Shown piece by piece: positions 8,801 to 16,127 of a DNA stretch of 64,000 nucleotides. Location of the stretch: the NCBI GenBank assembly GCA_965225705.1, contig OZ245325.1, forward strand, positions 868,001-932,000, written 5' to 3'. This DNA comes from G965225705 sp965225705 (GTDB taxonomy: Bacteria; Pseudomonadota; Alphaproteobacteria; Caulobacterales; Maricaulaceae). The number at the start of each line of letters is the position of its first letter. The first letter of the stretch is position 1. The position numbers and the translations under genes were made by a program. Under the pieces are notes generated by a model, which saw nothing but the letters and a program-made list of their open reading frames with translations, was not told the DNA's origin and made no database searches.

Positions 8801-9205
8801 AAATGGCCAGGCAGCATGGGTCAAAAGAGCTGCAGCATAGTCAAAAAGAGTCGAGGCGCTGAATGTTTGAGAAGAAGAGGGGTGTGTGGGCTCTGAAGTC
8901 AGAGGAGATACGGCCTTTGTGAGCCAGGCAGGCCTGTCCTGTTGTTTGAGATGTTCAAACCTCTCCTGATGGTTCCCCTCAAAGAAGGTACAGGCCAACC
9001 CTTCAAGGGCGTGACGAGCCCCCACACCCCAGCTTTCAGGAGCATTAAGAAAAGCGGGTACAGGAGAAGAAAAAGACGGAGAGATATGTGGGGGAGAGGA
9101 AGCTGCTTTATCTGCCATTCCCCCTCTTTCAAAGGGTGTTTTTGTAAAAACAAGACCCTCATAAGGGCTCTGCCCTGCTTGCGTAAAATAACGCTGTATC
9201 CGCAT
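5837..9205 (-). CDS. Degenerate class II (B12-dependent) ribonucleotide reductase homologue, probable pseudoenzyme
   Basis: This 1122-residue protein is clearly homologous to alphaproteobacterial NrdJ but lacks its catalytic centre. I chose the ATG at 9205 because it follows AAAGGA and gives the NrdJ-like start MRIQRYFTQAGQSPY; a longer frame upstream has no family similarity. Conserved pieces are FFDELRFMLAHR (145-156), HCDGCEEDCFDPKKN (257-271), FEQACRLWTIALDAS (440-454), RLGFASLGGFLMAQG (470-484), FNAYVLGEDFC (706-716), QPFISGG (789-795), a highly conserved TSCPD-type domain (about 886-1004, GEIFIDMHKEGAAFRS), and a four-cysteine tail (CPQC at 1095-1098, CDAC at 1112-1115). Canonical NrdJ has a redox Cys in QPHACFIQ, a KYGSGTG region, the radical motif NPCSE and a second Cys in DDTACNLASLNL. 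Here residues 166-235 and about 393-425 are unrelated, polar or low-complexity sequence without those motifs. The reading frame is nevertheless open end to end. Real reductase activity is unlikely. Confidence 0.88.
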   Translation of the reverse strand: MRIQRYFTQAGQSPYEGLVFTKTPFERGGMADKAASSPPHISPSFSSPVPAFLNAPESWGVGARHALEGLACTFFEGNHQERFEHLKQQDRPAWLTKAVSPLTSEPTHPSSSQTFSASTLFDYAAALLTHAAWPFFEEEEDAHIFFDELRFMLAHRYASPDEALWSLLLGNNTHFKTESSPSSSLPHANEVLKETSSHPDHSGSLPPENLPFKSITSHDLEDFLEAPLKKEAHQMALLAGQAALEKHSRAVIRAVTHCDGCEEDCFDPKKNTALKRALGQALDNGVPMGALEQVLWLTRQGFGEERDPEDSILDQFSEDIFSSSGKLSGKDTTGQALALSKDFLEAVDQDDIWPLKAGAQNKNARHFWRKTVRSVWETGQPDLVFTEALKAFTPCCDDEGPQHIQKDGGSFSFQGDPPHQADLNLITFLDEDSVFDFEGFEQACRLWTIALDASWSLQRPDNRQLYRPLRLGFASLGGFLMAQGLAYNSVQAQSLAGGVASLMTAMACHVSGCLAETAGAFPKWHTHASSMKHVLIRHREALTHLKQASHTRGDKTVCPRTEELCQKLLQTGDTLWETLLTKADEHGFRHIQTTGLTHQGWTSRFFDADSEGVLPVETLFYYKTDPSHTREEGHFTFRPSVLKGLQALGYDPEEQAAFGRELQGHHSLRGSPGFSLKDLAEKGFTPEILARLEEKLEQAFDFSSVFNAYVLGEDFCRDVLHLRDDHMAMAGTDFLKALGFDEASLETAKAHVFGKPAYTPLASLRPEHGDVFLRPPSPEDLIIMASTLQPFISGGVGLVVRLSASTSLEETSRLMRLAASLHLKTIRFEREGARLSDPAFGSLLADLVFDEPAEQKEDKAITLKEENAEEDIAFPPPYKEPLPSQRRRLPDRRKGYIQKASIGGHKVYLHTGEFDHGELGEIFIDMHKEGAAFRSLMNNFAISISIGLQYGVPLEEFVDAYIDTRFAPAGRVEGNDSITQATSILDYIFRELAVSYLGRDELAQIRPEDSHGMGLHEGVDESPISQNEATRYISKGFARGNVVVLKDQKKRLQKEEKDTATKAPDSSGDKSLPEAGEQNPAQERQKPRHYTGDPCPQCGHFTLTRHGGRLKCDACGVSVKTL

Positions 9206-9270
9206 AGATGATTTCCTTTGCGACAGATCTGCCCTTATGCACTTAAGTCTAACAGCCTCCCGAACAGAAA

Positions 9271-9318
9271 ACAATATATTTTGTGATTCTTTCTCTTTTG
9301 GGCTCCTATATTTTGTGT
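9271..9318 (-). promoter_or_regulatory. Tandem NrdR-box-like operators upstream of the RNR homologue
   Basis: Two 16-bp sites resemble the NrdR consensus acaCwAtATaTwGtgt, read on the plus strand: ACAATATATTTTGTGA (9271-9286, about 13 of 16 positions) and CTCCTATATTTTGTGT (9303-9318, about 12 of 16). Their starts are exactly 32 bp apart, the three-helical-turn spacing typical of paired NrdR boxes. They lie 66-113 bp before the ATG at 9205, between it and the preceding transferase gene. NrdR represses ribonucleotide reductase genes when deoxynucleotides are abundant. Confidence 0.7.
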
Positions 9319-9360
9319 TGAAGGGAAGGTGTATAAAGAGATCAAAGAGGGAGCTTGTGG

Positions 9361-10416
9361 TTATGATGAGTCGGAGAGGTTTTTCTGCGCCCGCTTGCGG
9401 AGTATATGACTGAGGATACCAAAACTGATGATAAGAAAGATGAGCCCAGCTATGAGGGCCGGGGATCCAAAACACATGGCTAAGGTTGCTAAAAGAGCAG
9501 AGCCAAGCGTTAAACCGGCATAAAGTGCGGAAACACGTCTGTGTGTCCAGCCAGTACGTATCAAAAGCTGGTAATGGTGATCGCGATGGGCCTGAAGCAG
9601 GGGCAGCCCCTTTTTAAGGCGCCATATCAGCGTCAGACCTACATCCAGAAGTAAGACCAGCAGAAGAAACACAACTATATAAATCTGTCCTTTTCCTGTG
9701 TTTGCAGACCAGATAAGGCTTGCGCCTGCAAAAAGAAAACCAAGGAGCAGAGCCCCCGTATCACCAGCGAAAAGACACGCCTTTTCCCTGAGATTCCAGG
9801 GTAAAAAACCCAACACAACAGCGGTCAGGCCAAGGGCTGTGATCATAGGGACAAAGGCCCCGTCCCAGGCACAAAAACCTGCAAGCCCTAAACTCGCAAG
9901 ACCCAGGCTTCCCCCCAGCATACCATTGGCACCATCTATGAAGTTCACCGTGTTCATCACTGTGAAAATCCACAGGGCTGATCCTAAAAAACCTATCGTT
10001 ACAGGCAGAGACAGGGAGAATGTCTGTGTGAGGGGGAACACCGTAACGGGAGAGAAAACCCAGACAGTTACAAGGCTTAAAATCGCCATGAAAATAAGCT
10101 TGAAGAAGGCTCCGGGGGTAACAAGATCATCCCAAAGCCCAAAAGCAGCAACGCACAGACCAAGTCCTAAAAGTTTGGAGAGTTGAAGCCTGTCATCAGG
10201 GCTTAAAAAAGAGGAAAAGGCTAAGATAAAAGCCCCCACGCCAAGACCTGCAACAAAGGCTATGCCACCTGCTGTGGGTGTTGGTTTTGCATGGCTGGAT
10301 CGGGCAACAGGACGGTCTACAAGACTGATATGAGACAGGAGCCACGAAAAAAGAAAGGAGATCAGGGCTGTGAGGAAAAAAATAATACACCCCACCCAGA
10401 CAACAGACTCCGCCAT
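9361..10416 (-). CDS. MraY/WecA-like undecaprenyl-phosphate sugar-1-phosphate transferase
   Basis: This 351-residue polytopic membrane protein belongs to glycosyltransferase family 4 (MraY/WecA/Rfe type). It would transfer a sugar-1-phosphate from a UDP-sugar to undecaprenyl phosphate, starting a cell-surface glycan. Family hallmarks are ARSSHAKPTPTAGGIAF near the N-terminus, the Asp pair in GLWDDLVTPG, NTVNFIDGANGMLGG in the middle (catalytic NFxDGxNG) and the cytoplasmic histidine-rich loop AHRDHHYQLLIRTGWTHRR. About ten hydrophobic segments are present. WecA-like transferase is more likely than MraY, because no division/cell-wall cluster surrounds it and it ends in the WecA-like way. The donor sugar is unknown. 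Confidence 0.88.
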   Translation of the reverse strand: MAESVVWVGCIIFFLTALISFLFSWLLSHISLVDRPVARSSHAKPTPTAGGIAFVAGLGVGAFILAFSSFLSPDDRLQLSKLLGLGLCVAAFGLWDDLVTPGAFFKLIFMAILSLVTVWVFSPVTVFPLTQTFSLSLPVTIGFLGSALWIFTVMNTVNFIDGANGMLGGSLGLASLGLAGFCAWDGAFVPMITALGLTAVVLGFLPWNLREKACLFAGDTGALLLGFLFAGASLIWSANTGKGQIYIVVFLLLVLLLDVGLTLIWRLKKGLPLLQAHRDHHYQLLIRTGWTHRRVSALYAGLTLGSALLATLAMCFGSPALIAGLIFLIISFGILSHILRKRAQKNLSDSS

Positions 10417-10433
10417 GCATGCACCTTCATAAA

Positions 10434-11312
10434 TTATGATGTTTTTTTAGGGCTAAGCTCCGGGCCCCCCAGATAACAGGATGTAATCCACCAGGCAGGA
10501 TTATGGTATTTCAGGTTTTCTTTGGCAAGGAGAGCATGGTCATCATTTTCAAAAAGGGCGAACATACTGGCGCCTGATCCTGAAAGACGGACCAGACATT
10601 GCCCCTTTTGTGCCAGAAGGGCTTTTTTCACGGTGTGCAGGACAGGGAACAGCTTTTTCGCAGGTCTTTCAAGGTCATTGCGTGTTGTCTCTCTGAGCGT
10701 TTGAACGATATTCTTTGAGGGAAGCAGATCCAAAGGTTTGAGGACGGAGGGAGAGAAAACATCATAAAGCTTAAAGACTTCTGGTGTTGAAACCGGGAAC
10801 AGGGGGTTGACCAAAACAGCAGGCCAGGAGAGCTTTTCTCTGTAAAGGGTGAGGTGTTCTCCGTATCCTCTCGCTCTTAAAGGGGCGGAGATGAAACAGG
10901 CCGGTACATCTGCCCCTAAAGATAAGGGAATGTCTGTTTTTAGAACTGTTTGAGAGCTTATCTCCTGCATATGTGCTAACCCCCTTAAAACAGCGGCCGC
11001 ATCCGCAGACCCCCCGCCAAGACCTGATGACACGGGCAGGTTTTTCTCTAAGATGAGATGATAAGAGGGTCCCCCAAAACGCTTTTGCCATGCGCGTGCA
11101 GCCCGGAGTACCAGATTGTCATCCTCAGATCCCAGAGCATGAGAAAATTTCCCTCTTACAGAAAGAGAAAAAGACGAGTGCTCTTCTAAACTTACCCTGT
11201 CCCCAACATCAGAAAATACAAGAAGACTTTCAAGAAGATGATAGCCATCTGTTTCCGGGGGGCCGACATGGAGATAAAGGTTAATTTTTGCGGGGGCAAA
11301 GAATGTCAACAT
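10434..11312 (-). CDS. ispE: 4-diphosphocytidyl-2-C-methyl-D-erythritol kinase (IspE)
   Basis: This GHMP-family kinase of 292 residues phosphorylates CDP-ME in the non-mevalonate (MEP) isoprenoid pathway. The N-terminal motif FAPAKINLYLHV, the ATP-binding PVSSGLGGGSADAAAVLRGL and the C-terminal RLSGSGASMFALF are all present. I chose the ATG at 11312. A longer version from a TTG near 11372 would begin inside a terminator-like hairpin and adds non-conserved residues. It is followed 18 nt later by the MraY/WecA-like gene, whose substrate is an isoprenoid carrier, so the pairing is sensible. Confidence 0.93.
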   Translation of the reverse strand: MLTFFAPAKINLYLHVGPPETDGYHLLESLLVFSDVGDRVSLEEHSSFSLSVRGKFSHALGSEDDNLVLRAARAWQKRFGGPSYHLILEKNLPVSSGLGGGSADAAAVLRGLAHMQEISSQTVLKTDIPLSLGADVPACFISAPLRARGYGEHLTLYREKLSWPAVLVNPLFPVSTPEVFKLYDVFSPSVLKPLDLLPSKNIVQTLRETTRNDLERPAKKLFPVLHTVKKALLAQKGQCLVRLSGSGASMFALFENDDHALLAKENLKYHNPAWWITSCYLGGPELSPKKTS

Positions 11313-11370
11313 CGGGATTGCCGGATTGTCAGGCGAAAAAAAGCAGGGTTTAAGCTTTATGCTTTCTCCC

Positions 11371-11398
11371 AAAACCCGGACAGATTTATCCGGGTTTT
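11371..11398 (-). terminator. Terminator-like hairpin after the DsbA-family gene
   Basis: A perfect 10-bp stem (AAAACCCGGA / TCCGGGTTTT) with an 8-nt loop ends in four T on the minus strand, 16 nt after the stop of the thioredoxin-fold gene. The T-run is short, so termination may be partial. The hairpin also argues against the longer ispE start. Confidence 0.6.
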
Positions 11399-11413
11399 GA
11401 GAAATGGAACATG

Positions 11414-12130
11414 CTATGATTTAAGTTCCTGATTAATCAGGGCCTCCATAGCTTTAAAATCAGCACCCAGGATGAGATGATCATTAATCACGAAAGAGGG
11501 TGTCCCACGGATGTTAAGCCGGGTTGAAAACAGGTGTATTTCATGAAGATAGTCCTCCCGTTCAGTTTTTTTCATAGCCTGATGAAAGTCCTTGAGATCA
11601 AGACCAAGATCCTGAGCAATTTTATCCAAACGTTCCTGTGTAAGCTTTCCTCCGGCTGTCATAAGGGCACCGTGATAATCCCAGTAATGGCCAAGCTCTC
11701 CTGCTGCGAGGGCTGCTTTGGCAGCCTGACGTGAGGTTTTGGTTCGGCGTTCAAGAACAGGGAGTTCTTTAAAAATCACGCGAATCTTTCCCGGATGCTT
11801 TTTGACCATATCTTTAAGCCAGGCGTATGAGCGTTTGCAATACCCACAATTATAATCCAGGAATTCAACAATTTTAATTTTGGCATCAGCTGGCCCTATG
11901 GTGTTGTCTTTTGGATTGTTATAGAGGAAATCCTGAACTTTCCTGCTTTTGAGCAGGGCGACTTTATCGTTCTTTTGAGCAATTTCAAGAAGAAGATCCG
12001 GGTTGTTTTCAAGATAGTCTTTCACAATCGAGCGGATTTCTTTTTTCTCCTGATCGGAGAACTGAGCATGGGCTGAGGACAAAACAAGCCCTGCAGAGAA
12101 GAAAGACAATAACAGAATTCTGATAAACAT
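11414..12130 (-). CDS. Periplasmic DsbA-family thiol:disulfide protein (ScsC/BdbD-like)
   Basis: This 238-residue exported protein has a signal peptide (MFIRILLLSFFSAGLVLSSAHA), then a charged helical N-terminal region (about 25-75), and a thioredoxin fold with the active site CGYC in FLDYNCGYCKRSY. The cis-proline loop is RGTPSFVI and the C-terminal helix follows. The N-terminal helical extension resembles ScsC-type proteins, in which it drives oligomerisation and disulfide isomerase activity. A DsbA-like oxidase is the alternative. No membrane partner (DsbB, DsbD or ScsB) is beside it. It sits 26 nt downstream of the M48 peptidase gene in the same direction, so periplasmic quality control is a reasonable common theme. 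Confidence 0.87.
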   Translation of the reverse strand: MFIRILLLSFFSAGLVLSSAHAQFSDQEKKEIRSIVKDYLENNPDLLLEIAQKNDKVALLKSRKVQDFLYNNPKDNTIGPADAKIKIVEFLDYNCGYCKRSYAWLKDMVKKHPGKIRVIFKELPVLERRTKTSRQAAKAALAAGELGHYWDYHGALMTAGGKLTQERLDKIAQDLGLDLKDFHQAMKKTEREDYLHEIHLFSTRLNIRGTPSFVINDHLILGADFKAMEALINQELKS

Positions 12131-12156
12131 AATATAACCCTTTATGATCTAAAGTT

Positions 12157-13560
12157 TTAAGGATGTTCACTCGTCAAGGATGAGTGGAACATGTTAAGGC
12201 GATGTGAGCCTCTGGTCCTTTTTCTGGTTTTTATCTGTGCCTTTGAGATGGCTATGATGTCAAGGGCACGTTGCTGTTCAGACGTGTTATTTTCTAAATT
12301 ATCCCGTGCACGTGAGGCAAAGATAAAGGCACGTTCCATATCATAGGCCGTAAATGCCTGTTCTGCTATAGCAAGTTGCGCAAGGGCTCTTTGCCCAAGG
12401 GCTTCATGCGCTTTTGCTGACTGCCCCCAGGCAAGTGTATTGGAAGGCTCTGAAGTGAGAGTTATTTTAAGATGATCAAGGGCCTCTCTGGCATTGGTTT
12501 TCATGTCAGCACTCAGAAGCGCCTGAGCGAGGCCAAGATGGAGGAGGGGGGAATCTGGCCGAAGATTGACAGCTTCAGCATAAGAAGAAACAGCTTTTTT
12601 TGCCTGGCCTGTTTCAAAATAAATTTGACCTTTAAGCTCATGGAAATAAGGGTTACGTGGGTGGCGGGCAATCAGCATGTTGATGTCTTTAAGTGCTCTC
12701 TGGCGTTCGCCGGTCTGGAGATAAGCCGCACTTCGGGCATAAAGGGCCGTATCTTTGGTGGTATCAGGAGGATATTTCTGGAAGACATGTTGTGGTGAGT
12801 TCAGAAAACCTTCTATTTTGGCCTTAACCATGTTCAGGGCATATTTGTCTTCCTCTGAATCTTCTTTATTGAAGAAAGGAGAAGACTCCACCTTTTTGCG
12901 AAGGGCCGCCATGCGATCAGAGGAAAGAGGGTGAGATCGAAAATACTGCGTCTGCCGTGCTTTTGAAAAGACTTCCTGATAACGAAAGCGATCAAAAAAC
13001 GCTAAAAGCCCGCGACCAGACTGGCCCGTTGCTTCAAGAAAATCAGCACCCGCCTGATCAGCCGAGGCCTCCTGTGTACGGGTATAGGTAAAAAAGGCAA
13101 GGGTGCCATAATAAGGGGCAGAACCAATAATGGCAGCTCCTGCCCCCCCTTCACCAGCTGCAACAGCCGCAAGGCCCAGAGCAACACTTAACAGGATAAC
13201 GCCTATGGCTTTTCTTTGCCCTTCCTGAAGACGGGCAAGGTGGGCACCTGAAATATGGCCCGTCTCATGGGCAAGAACGCCTTTGAGTTCATTAGGTGTT
13301 TCAGATTCCAGGATAAGGCCTGTGTTGACAAAAATATTTTGGCCTCCGCTGACGGCTGCATTAATGCTTTTATCTCCAACGATGAAAAAGCGAACATTAT
13401 GAGGATTAAGATCAGCCGCTTTGAAAAGGGGGGTGCCATAATTGTTTAAAAGTTCTTCAATTTCGGCGTCCCTTACCAAAGTTTGCCCAAAAGCAGGACG
13501 CAGGGCCATACAACCTATCACAAGACTGGCGATGCCATAAAATATCAATTTCTTTATCAT
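12157..13560 (-). CDS. M48-family zinc metalloprotease with TPRs (BepA/YfgC-like)
   Basis: This 467-residue exported protein has a signal peptide ending near RPAFG-Q. A M48 peptidase domain carries the zinc motif HETGH (residues 98-102), with the third ligand region EASADQAGADFL, and a C-terminal TPR half starts near residue 270 (ARSAAYLQTGERQRALKDIN, KGQIYFETGQAKKAVSSYAE). This architecture matches BepA/YfgC, a periplasmic protease-chaperone that assists or degrades outer-membrane proteins at the BAM complex. BamB is encoded elsewhere in the window. A loop or hydrophobic stretch around AIGVILLSVALGLAAVAAGEG follows the HExxH site, as in relatives. Confidence 0.9.
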   Translation of the reverse strand: MIKKLIFYGIASLVIGCMALRPAFGQTLVRDAEIEELLNNYGTPLFKAADLNPHNVRFFIVGDKSINAAVSGGQNIFVNTGLILESETPNELKGVLAHETGHISGAHLARLQEGQRKAIGVILLSVALGLAAVAAGEGGAGAAIIGSAPYYGTLAFFTYTRTQEASADQAGADFLEATGQSGRGLLAFFDRFRYQEVFSKARQTQYFRSHPLSSDRMAALRKKVESSPFFNKEDSEEDKYALNMVKAKIEGFLNSPQHVFQKYPPDTTKDTALYARSAAYLQTGERQRALKDINMLIARHPRNPYFHELKGQIYFETGQAKKAVSSYAEAVNLRPDSPLLHLGLAQALLSADMKTNAREALDHLKITLTSEPSNTLAWGQSAKAHEALGQRALAQLAIAEQAFTAYDMERAFIFASRARDNLENNTSEQQRALDIIAISKAQIKTRKRTRGSHRLNMFHSSLTSEHP

Positions 13561-13679
13561 ACAGGGACTCCTGTTTTTCTCTTAAGGAAAGGATGTTGAG
13601 CTTTCTTTCCTTAAGAACATAGGTTCTGGATATAAATGTTTTAAAAAAAGAAAGGCATGTTCTTTACCTTCTCATTTTT

Positions 13680-16127
13680 TCAAGATCCAAAAAGCTTTTT
13701 TCTTTGCCACCAGCCACGACGTTTTGGTTTCTTAACCTCGTTTGCAGGACTTGTTTCTGAACTTTGGTTGTTGTCCTGAGCCGACGCAGGATCTTCATGT
13801 TTTGAGGAGATATCCTGAAAGGCATGAGGGTCGACCGAGACAAGACCAGAAGAAGAATTCTCTCTGTTTTGAGACGTAACTTTATCCTCATGAACAGTCT
13901 CATCTCCCTCTTTTTTTTGCTTTTCCTGAGGTTTGGGAGTGTCGCTTTCCTGTTGTGTTTTTTTGTTATGTGATGGACGTCGCCTGCGGCGCCGGGTCCC
14001 TTTTTCAGAAGAGATTTTTGTGTCGTCTGACGATGCAGAAGGAGGGGTGTCATTTTTCTGAGATATGGATCCGGAGTCTTTCTCAGAAAGAGTGTTCTGC
14101 TCTTCCTCTTTCTGTCTTCCGGATTTTCTATCCCGAGATTCTCCTGAGGCCCGCATGTCCCCGGGGGAGGATGCAGAACTATGCTGGCCTGGATTTTCTT
14201 CCTGTGAAACTGTCTCCGCAGTAGAAAGACGCCGGCGTGGTTTGCCACGACGTCCCCGGCGACGGTGTGATGTTTTACCTGTTTTATTGTCTTCAGTATC
14301 TGAGGAAGCCTGAGAGGAAGAAGATTCAGTCTCCGGGGAAATATCCTCTAAGGTGCTTGTCTCTTTCCTGGAAGCACTCCCTTTGTCTGAAGATCTTCTG
14401 CGTGAACGTTTTGAAGGCGCATGCTTTTTCTCTGTAGCTGTTCGATCGGAATTTGATGTTTTCTCTTCCCCCGTATCCTGTTTTGTCTGTTTTTTTCTTT
14501 TTTGAAGGGGAGTGAGAATGAAGTCCGGTCGTGTCAGATTGTCATCACTGATGATAACAGCTTTAAGGTTAAGCCGTTCCTGGAGGTGATGGAGGGCTTC
14601 ACGTTTTTCATTAAGAAGGTAAAAAGCCACATTTTTAGGAACAGATAGCTGAACAGAAGAGGACTTTTGGCGCAATCCTTCTTCTTCAAGAGCCCTTAAC
14701 GCATGTAATGTACTTGAGGCAATCGAGCGAATTCTCCCATATCCCTGGCAGGAAGGACATTTTTCGCTGGAGCCTTCCAGCACGCTTCTCCGCCGCCTTT
14801 GACGTGAGAGTTCCATGAGGCCAAAAGATGAAATGCGTCCCATCTGAACGCGGGCTCTGTCTTTTTTAAGGTGTTCCCGCATCTTTTTTTCAACCATACG
14901 GTTGTTTTTGTGATCTTTCATATCAATGAAATCAATCACAATAAGACCCGCGAGATCCCTGAGACGCATTTGGCGTGTTGTTTCCTCAACGGCCTCAAGA
15001 TTGGTTTTAAGCGCTGTATTTTCAATATTGCGTTCACGCGTTGAACGCCCGGAATTGACATCAATAGCGATTAAAGCCTCTGTAGCATTGATGACGAGGT
15101 AACCACCTGATTTCAAAGGGACAGTTGGGGTATGTAAAATGTCGAGATCGTTTTCAATGCCATATTGCAAAAACAGAGGCGTGTTTTCCCGATAGGGTTG
15201 TATTTTTTTTGCATGACTGGGCATAAGCATGCGGATGAAGTTTTTGGCATTTTTGTAAGCCTCGTCTCCTTCAACAAGGACTTTTTCAATATGCTTGTCA
15301 TAAAGATCGCGGATGGCACGCTTGACAAGATCACCTTCCTCATAAATGAGAACAGGGGCTATGGAGGTCAGGGTCTCTTCACAGATTTTTTCCCAAAGGC
15401 GTAATAAATATTCATAATCGCGCCGGATCTCTGCCTGGGTACGTCTGGAGCCAGCCGTGCGAATAATAAGGCCCATGCCTTCAGAGACTTCCAGATTGTT
15501 GGCAAGTTTTTTAAGCCGTGTCCGATCAGAAGCCTGCGTTATTTTTCTGGAAACTCCAACACCTCGTGGTGTATTGGGCATTAAAACGCAATAACGTCCT
15601 GCCAGGGAAAGATAGGTGGTCAGCGCAGCCCCTTTATTGCCACGTTCTTCCTTGACAACCTGGACAAGCATAATTTGCCGGCGTTTAATAACTTCCTGAA
15701 TTTTATATTTACGAAGCGCAGGGTTATGGTAGCGGCGGGCTCTTTTCGCCAGTTCCTGAGCATCCTCTTCAGAAGTTTCATCCTCTTCATCTGAGGCCTG
15801 AGACGTGTCAGGGTCTGAATCCGTCTCATCAGCTTTTTCAGCTTCCTGTGTTTCCTGAAGAAGGGCCTGCCGGTCCTCAAAAGGAATTTGATAGTAATCC
15901 GGATGAATTTCGTTGAACGCTAAAAAACCGTGACGATCTCCACCAAAATCAACAAAAGCTGCTTGCAGAGCAGGCTCAACACGCGTTATCTTTGCAAGAT
16001 AGATATTGGCACTAATCTGTTTTCTATGGTGTGATTCGAAATCAAATTCTTCTACCCTGTTACCTTCAAGAACAGCGATGCGCGTTTCTTCAGGGTGAGC
16101 AGCATCGATAAGCATTTTCTTTGACAT
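13680..16127 (-). CDS. rne: Ribonuclease E/G family endoribonuclease
   Basis: This 815-residue RNase E/G catalyses mRNA decay and rRNA/tRNA processing. I chose the ATG giving MSKKMLIDAAHPEETRIAVL, the family's normal start, over an upstream start with eight extra residues. The S1/RNase E N-terminal part contains ANIYLAKITRVEPALQAAFV, followed by an acidic insertion (about 100-130). The catalytic aspartates lie in IAIDVNSGRSTRERNIENTA and VIDFIDMKDHKNNR. The zinc-link CPSCQGYGRIRS follows. From about residue 540 the protein is a long low-complexity, Lys/Arg/Ser/Glu-rich tail with arginine clusters (GTRRRRRRPSHNK) and ends WWQRKKLFGS. In relatives such tails scaffold the degradosome and bind RNA. 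A long 5' region suggests the autoregulation known for rne. Confidence 0.95.
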   Translation of the reverse strand: MSKKMLIDAAHPEETRIAVLEGNRVEEFDFESHHRKQISANIYLAKITRVEPALQAAFVDFGGDRHGFLAFNEIHPDYYQIPFEDRQALLQETQEAEKADETDSDPDTSQASDEEDETSEEDAQELAKRARRYHNPALRKYKIQEVIKRRQIMLVQVVKEERGNKGAALTTYLSLAGRYCVLMPNTPRGVGVSRKITQASDRTRLKKLANNLEVSEGMGLIIRTAGSRRTQAEIRRDYEYLLRLWEKICEETLTSIAPVLIYEEGDLVKRAIRDLYDKHIEKVLVEGDEAYKNAKNFIRMLMPSHAKKIQPYRENTPLFLQYGIENDLDILHTPTVPLKSGGYLVINATEALIAIDVNSGRSTRERNIENTALKTNLEAVEETTRQMRLRDLAGLIVIDFIDMKDHKNNRMVEKKMREHLKKDRARVQMGRISSFGLMELSRQRRRRSVLEGSSEKCPSCQGYGRIRSIASSTLHALRALEEEGLRQKSSSVQLSVPKNVAFYLLNEKREALHHLQERLNLKAVIISDDNLTRPDFILTPLQKRKKQTKQDTGEEKTSNSDRTATEKKHAPSKRSRRRSSDKGSASRKETSTLEDISPETESSSSQASSDTEDNKTGKTSHRRRGRRGKPRRRLSTAETVSQEENPGQHSSASSPGDMRASGESRDRKSGRQKEEEQNTLSEKDSGSISQKNDTPPSASSDDTKISSEKGTRRRRRRPSHNKKTQQESDTPKPQEKQKKEGDETVHEDKVTSQNRENSSSGLVSVDPHAFQDISSKHEDPASAQDNNQSSETSPANEVKKPKRRGWWQRKKLFGS

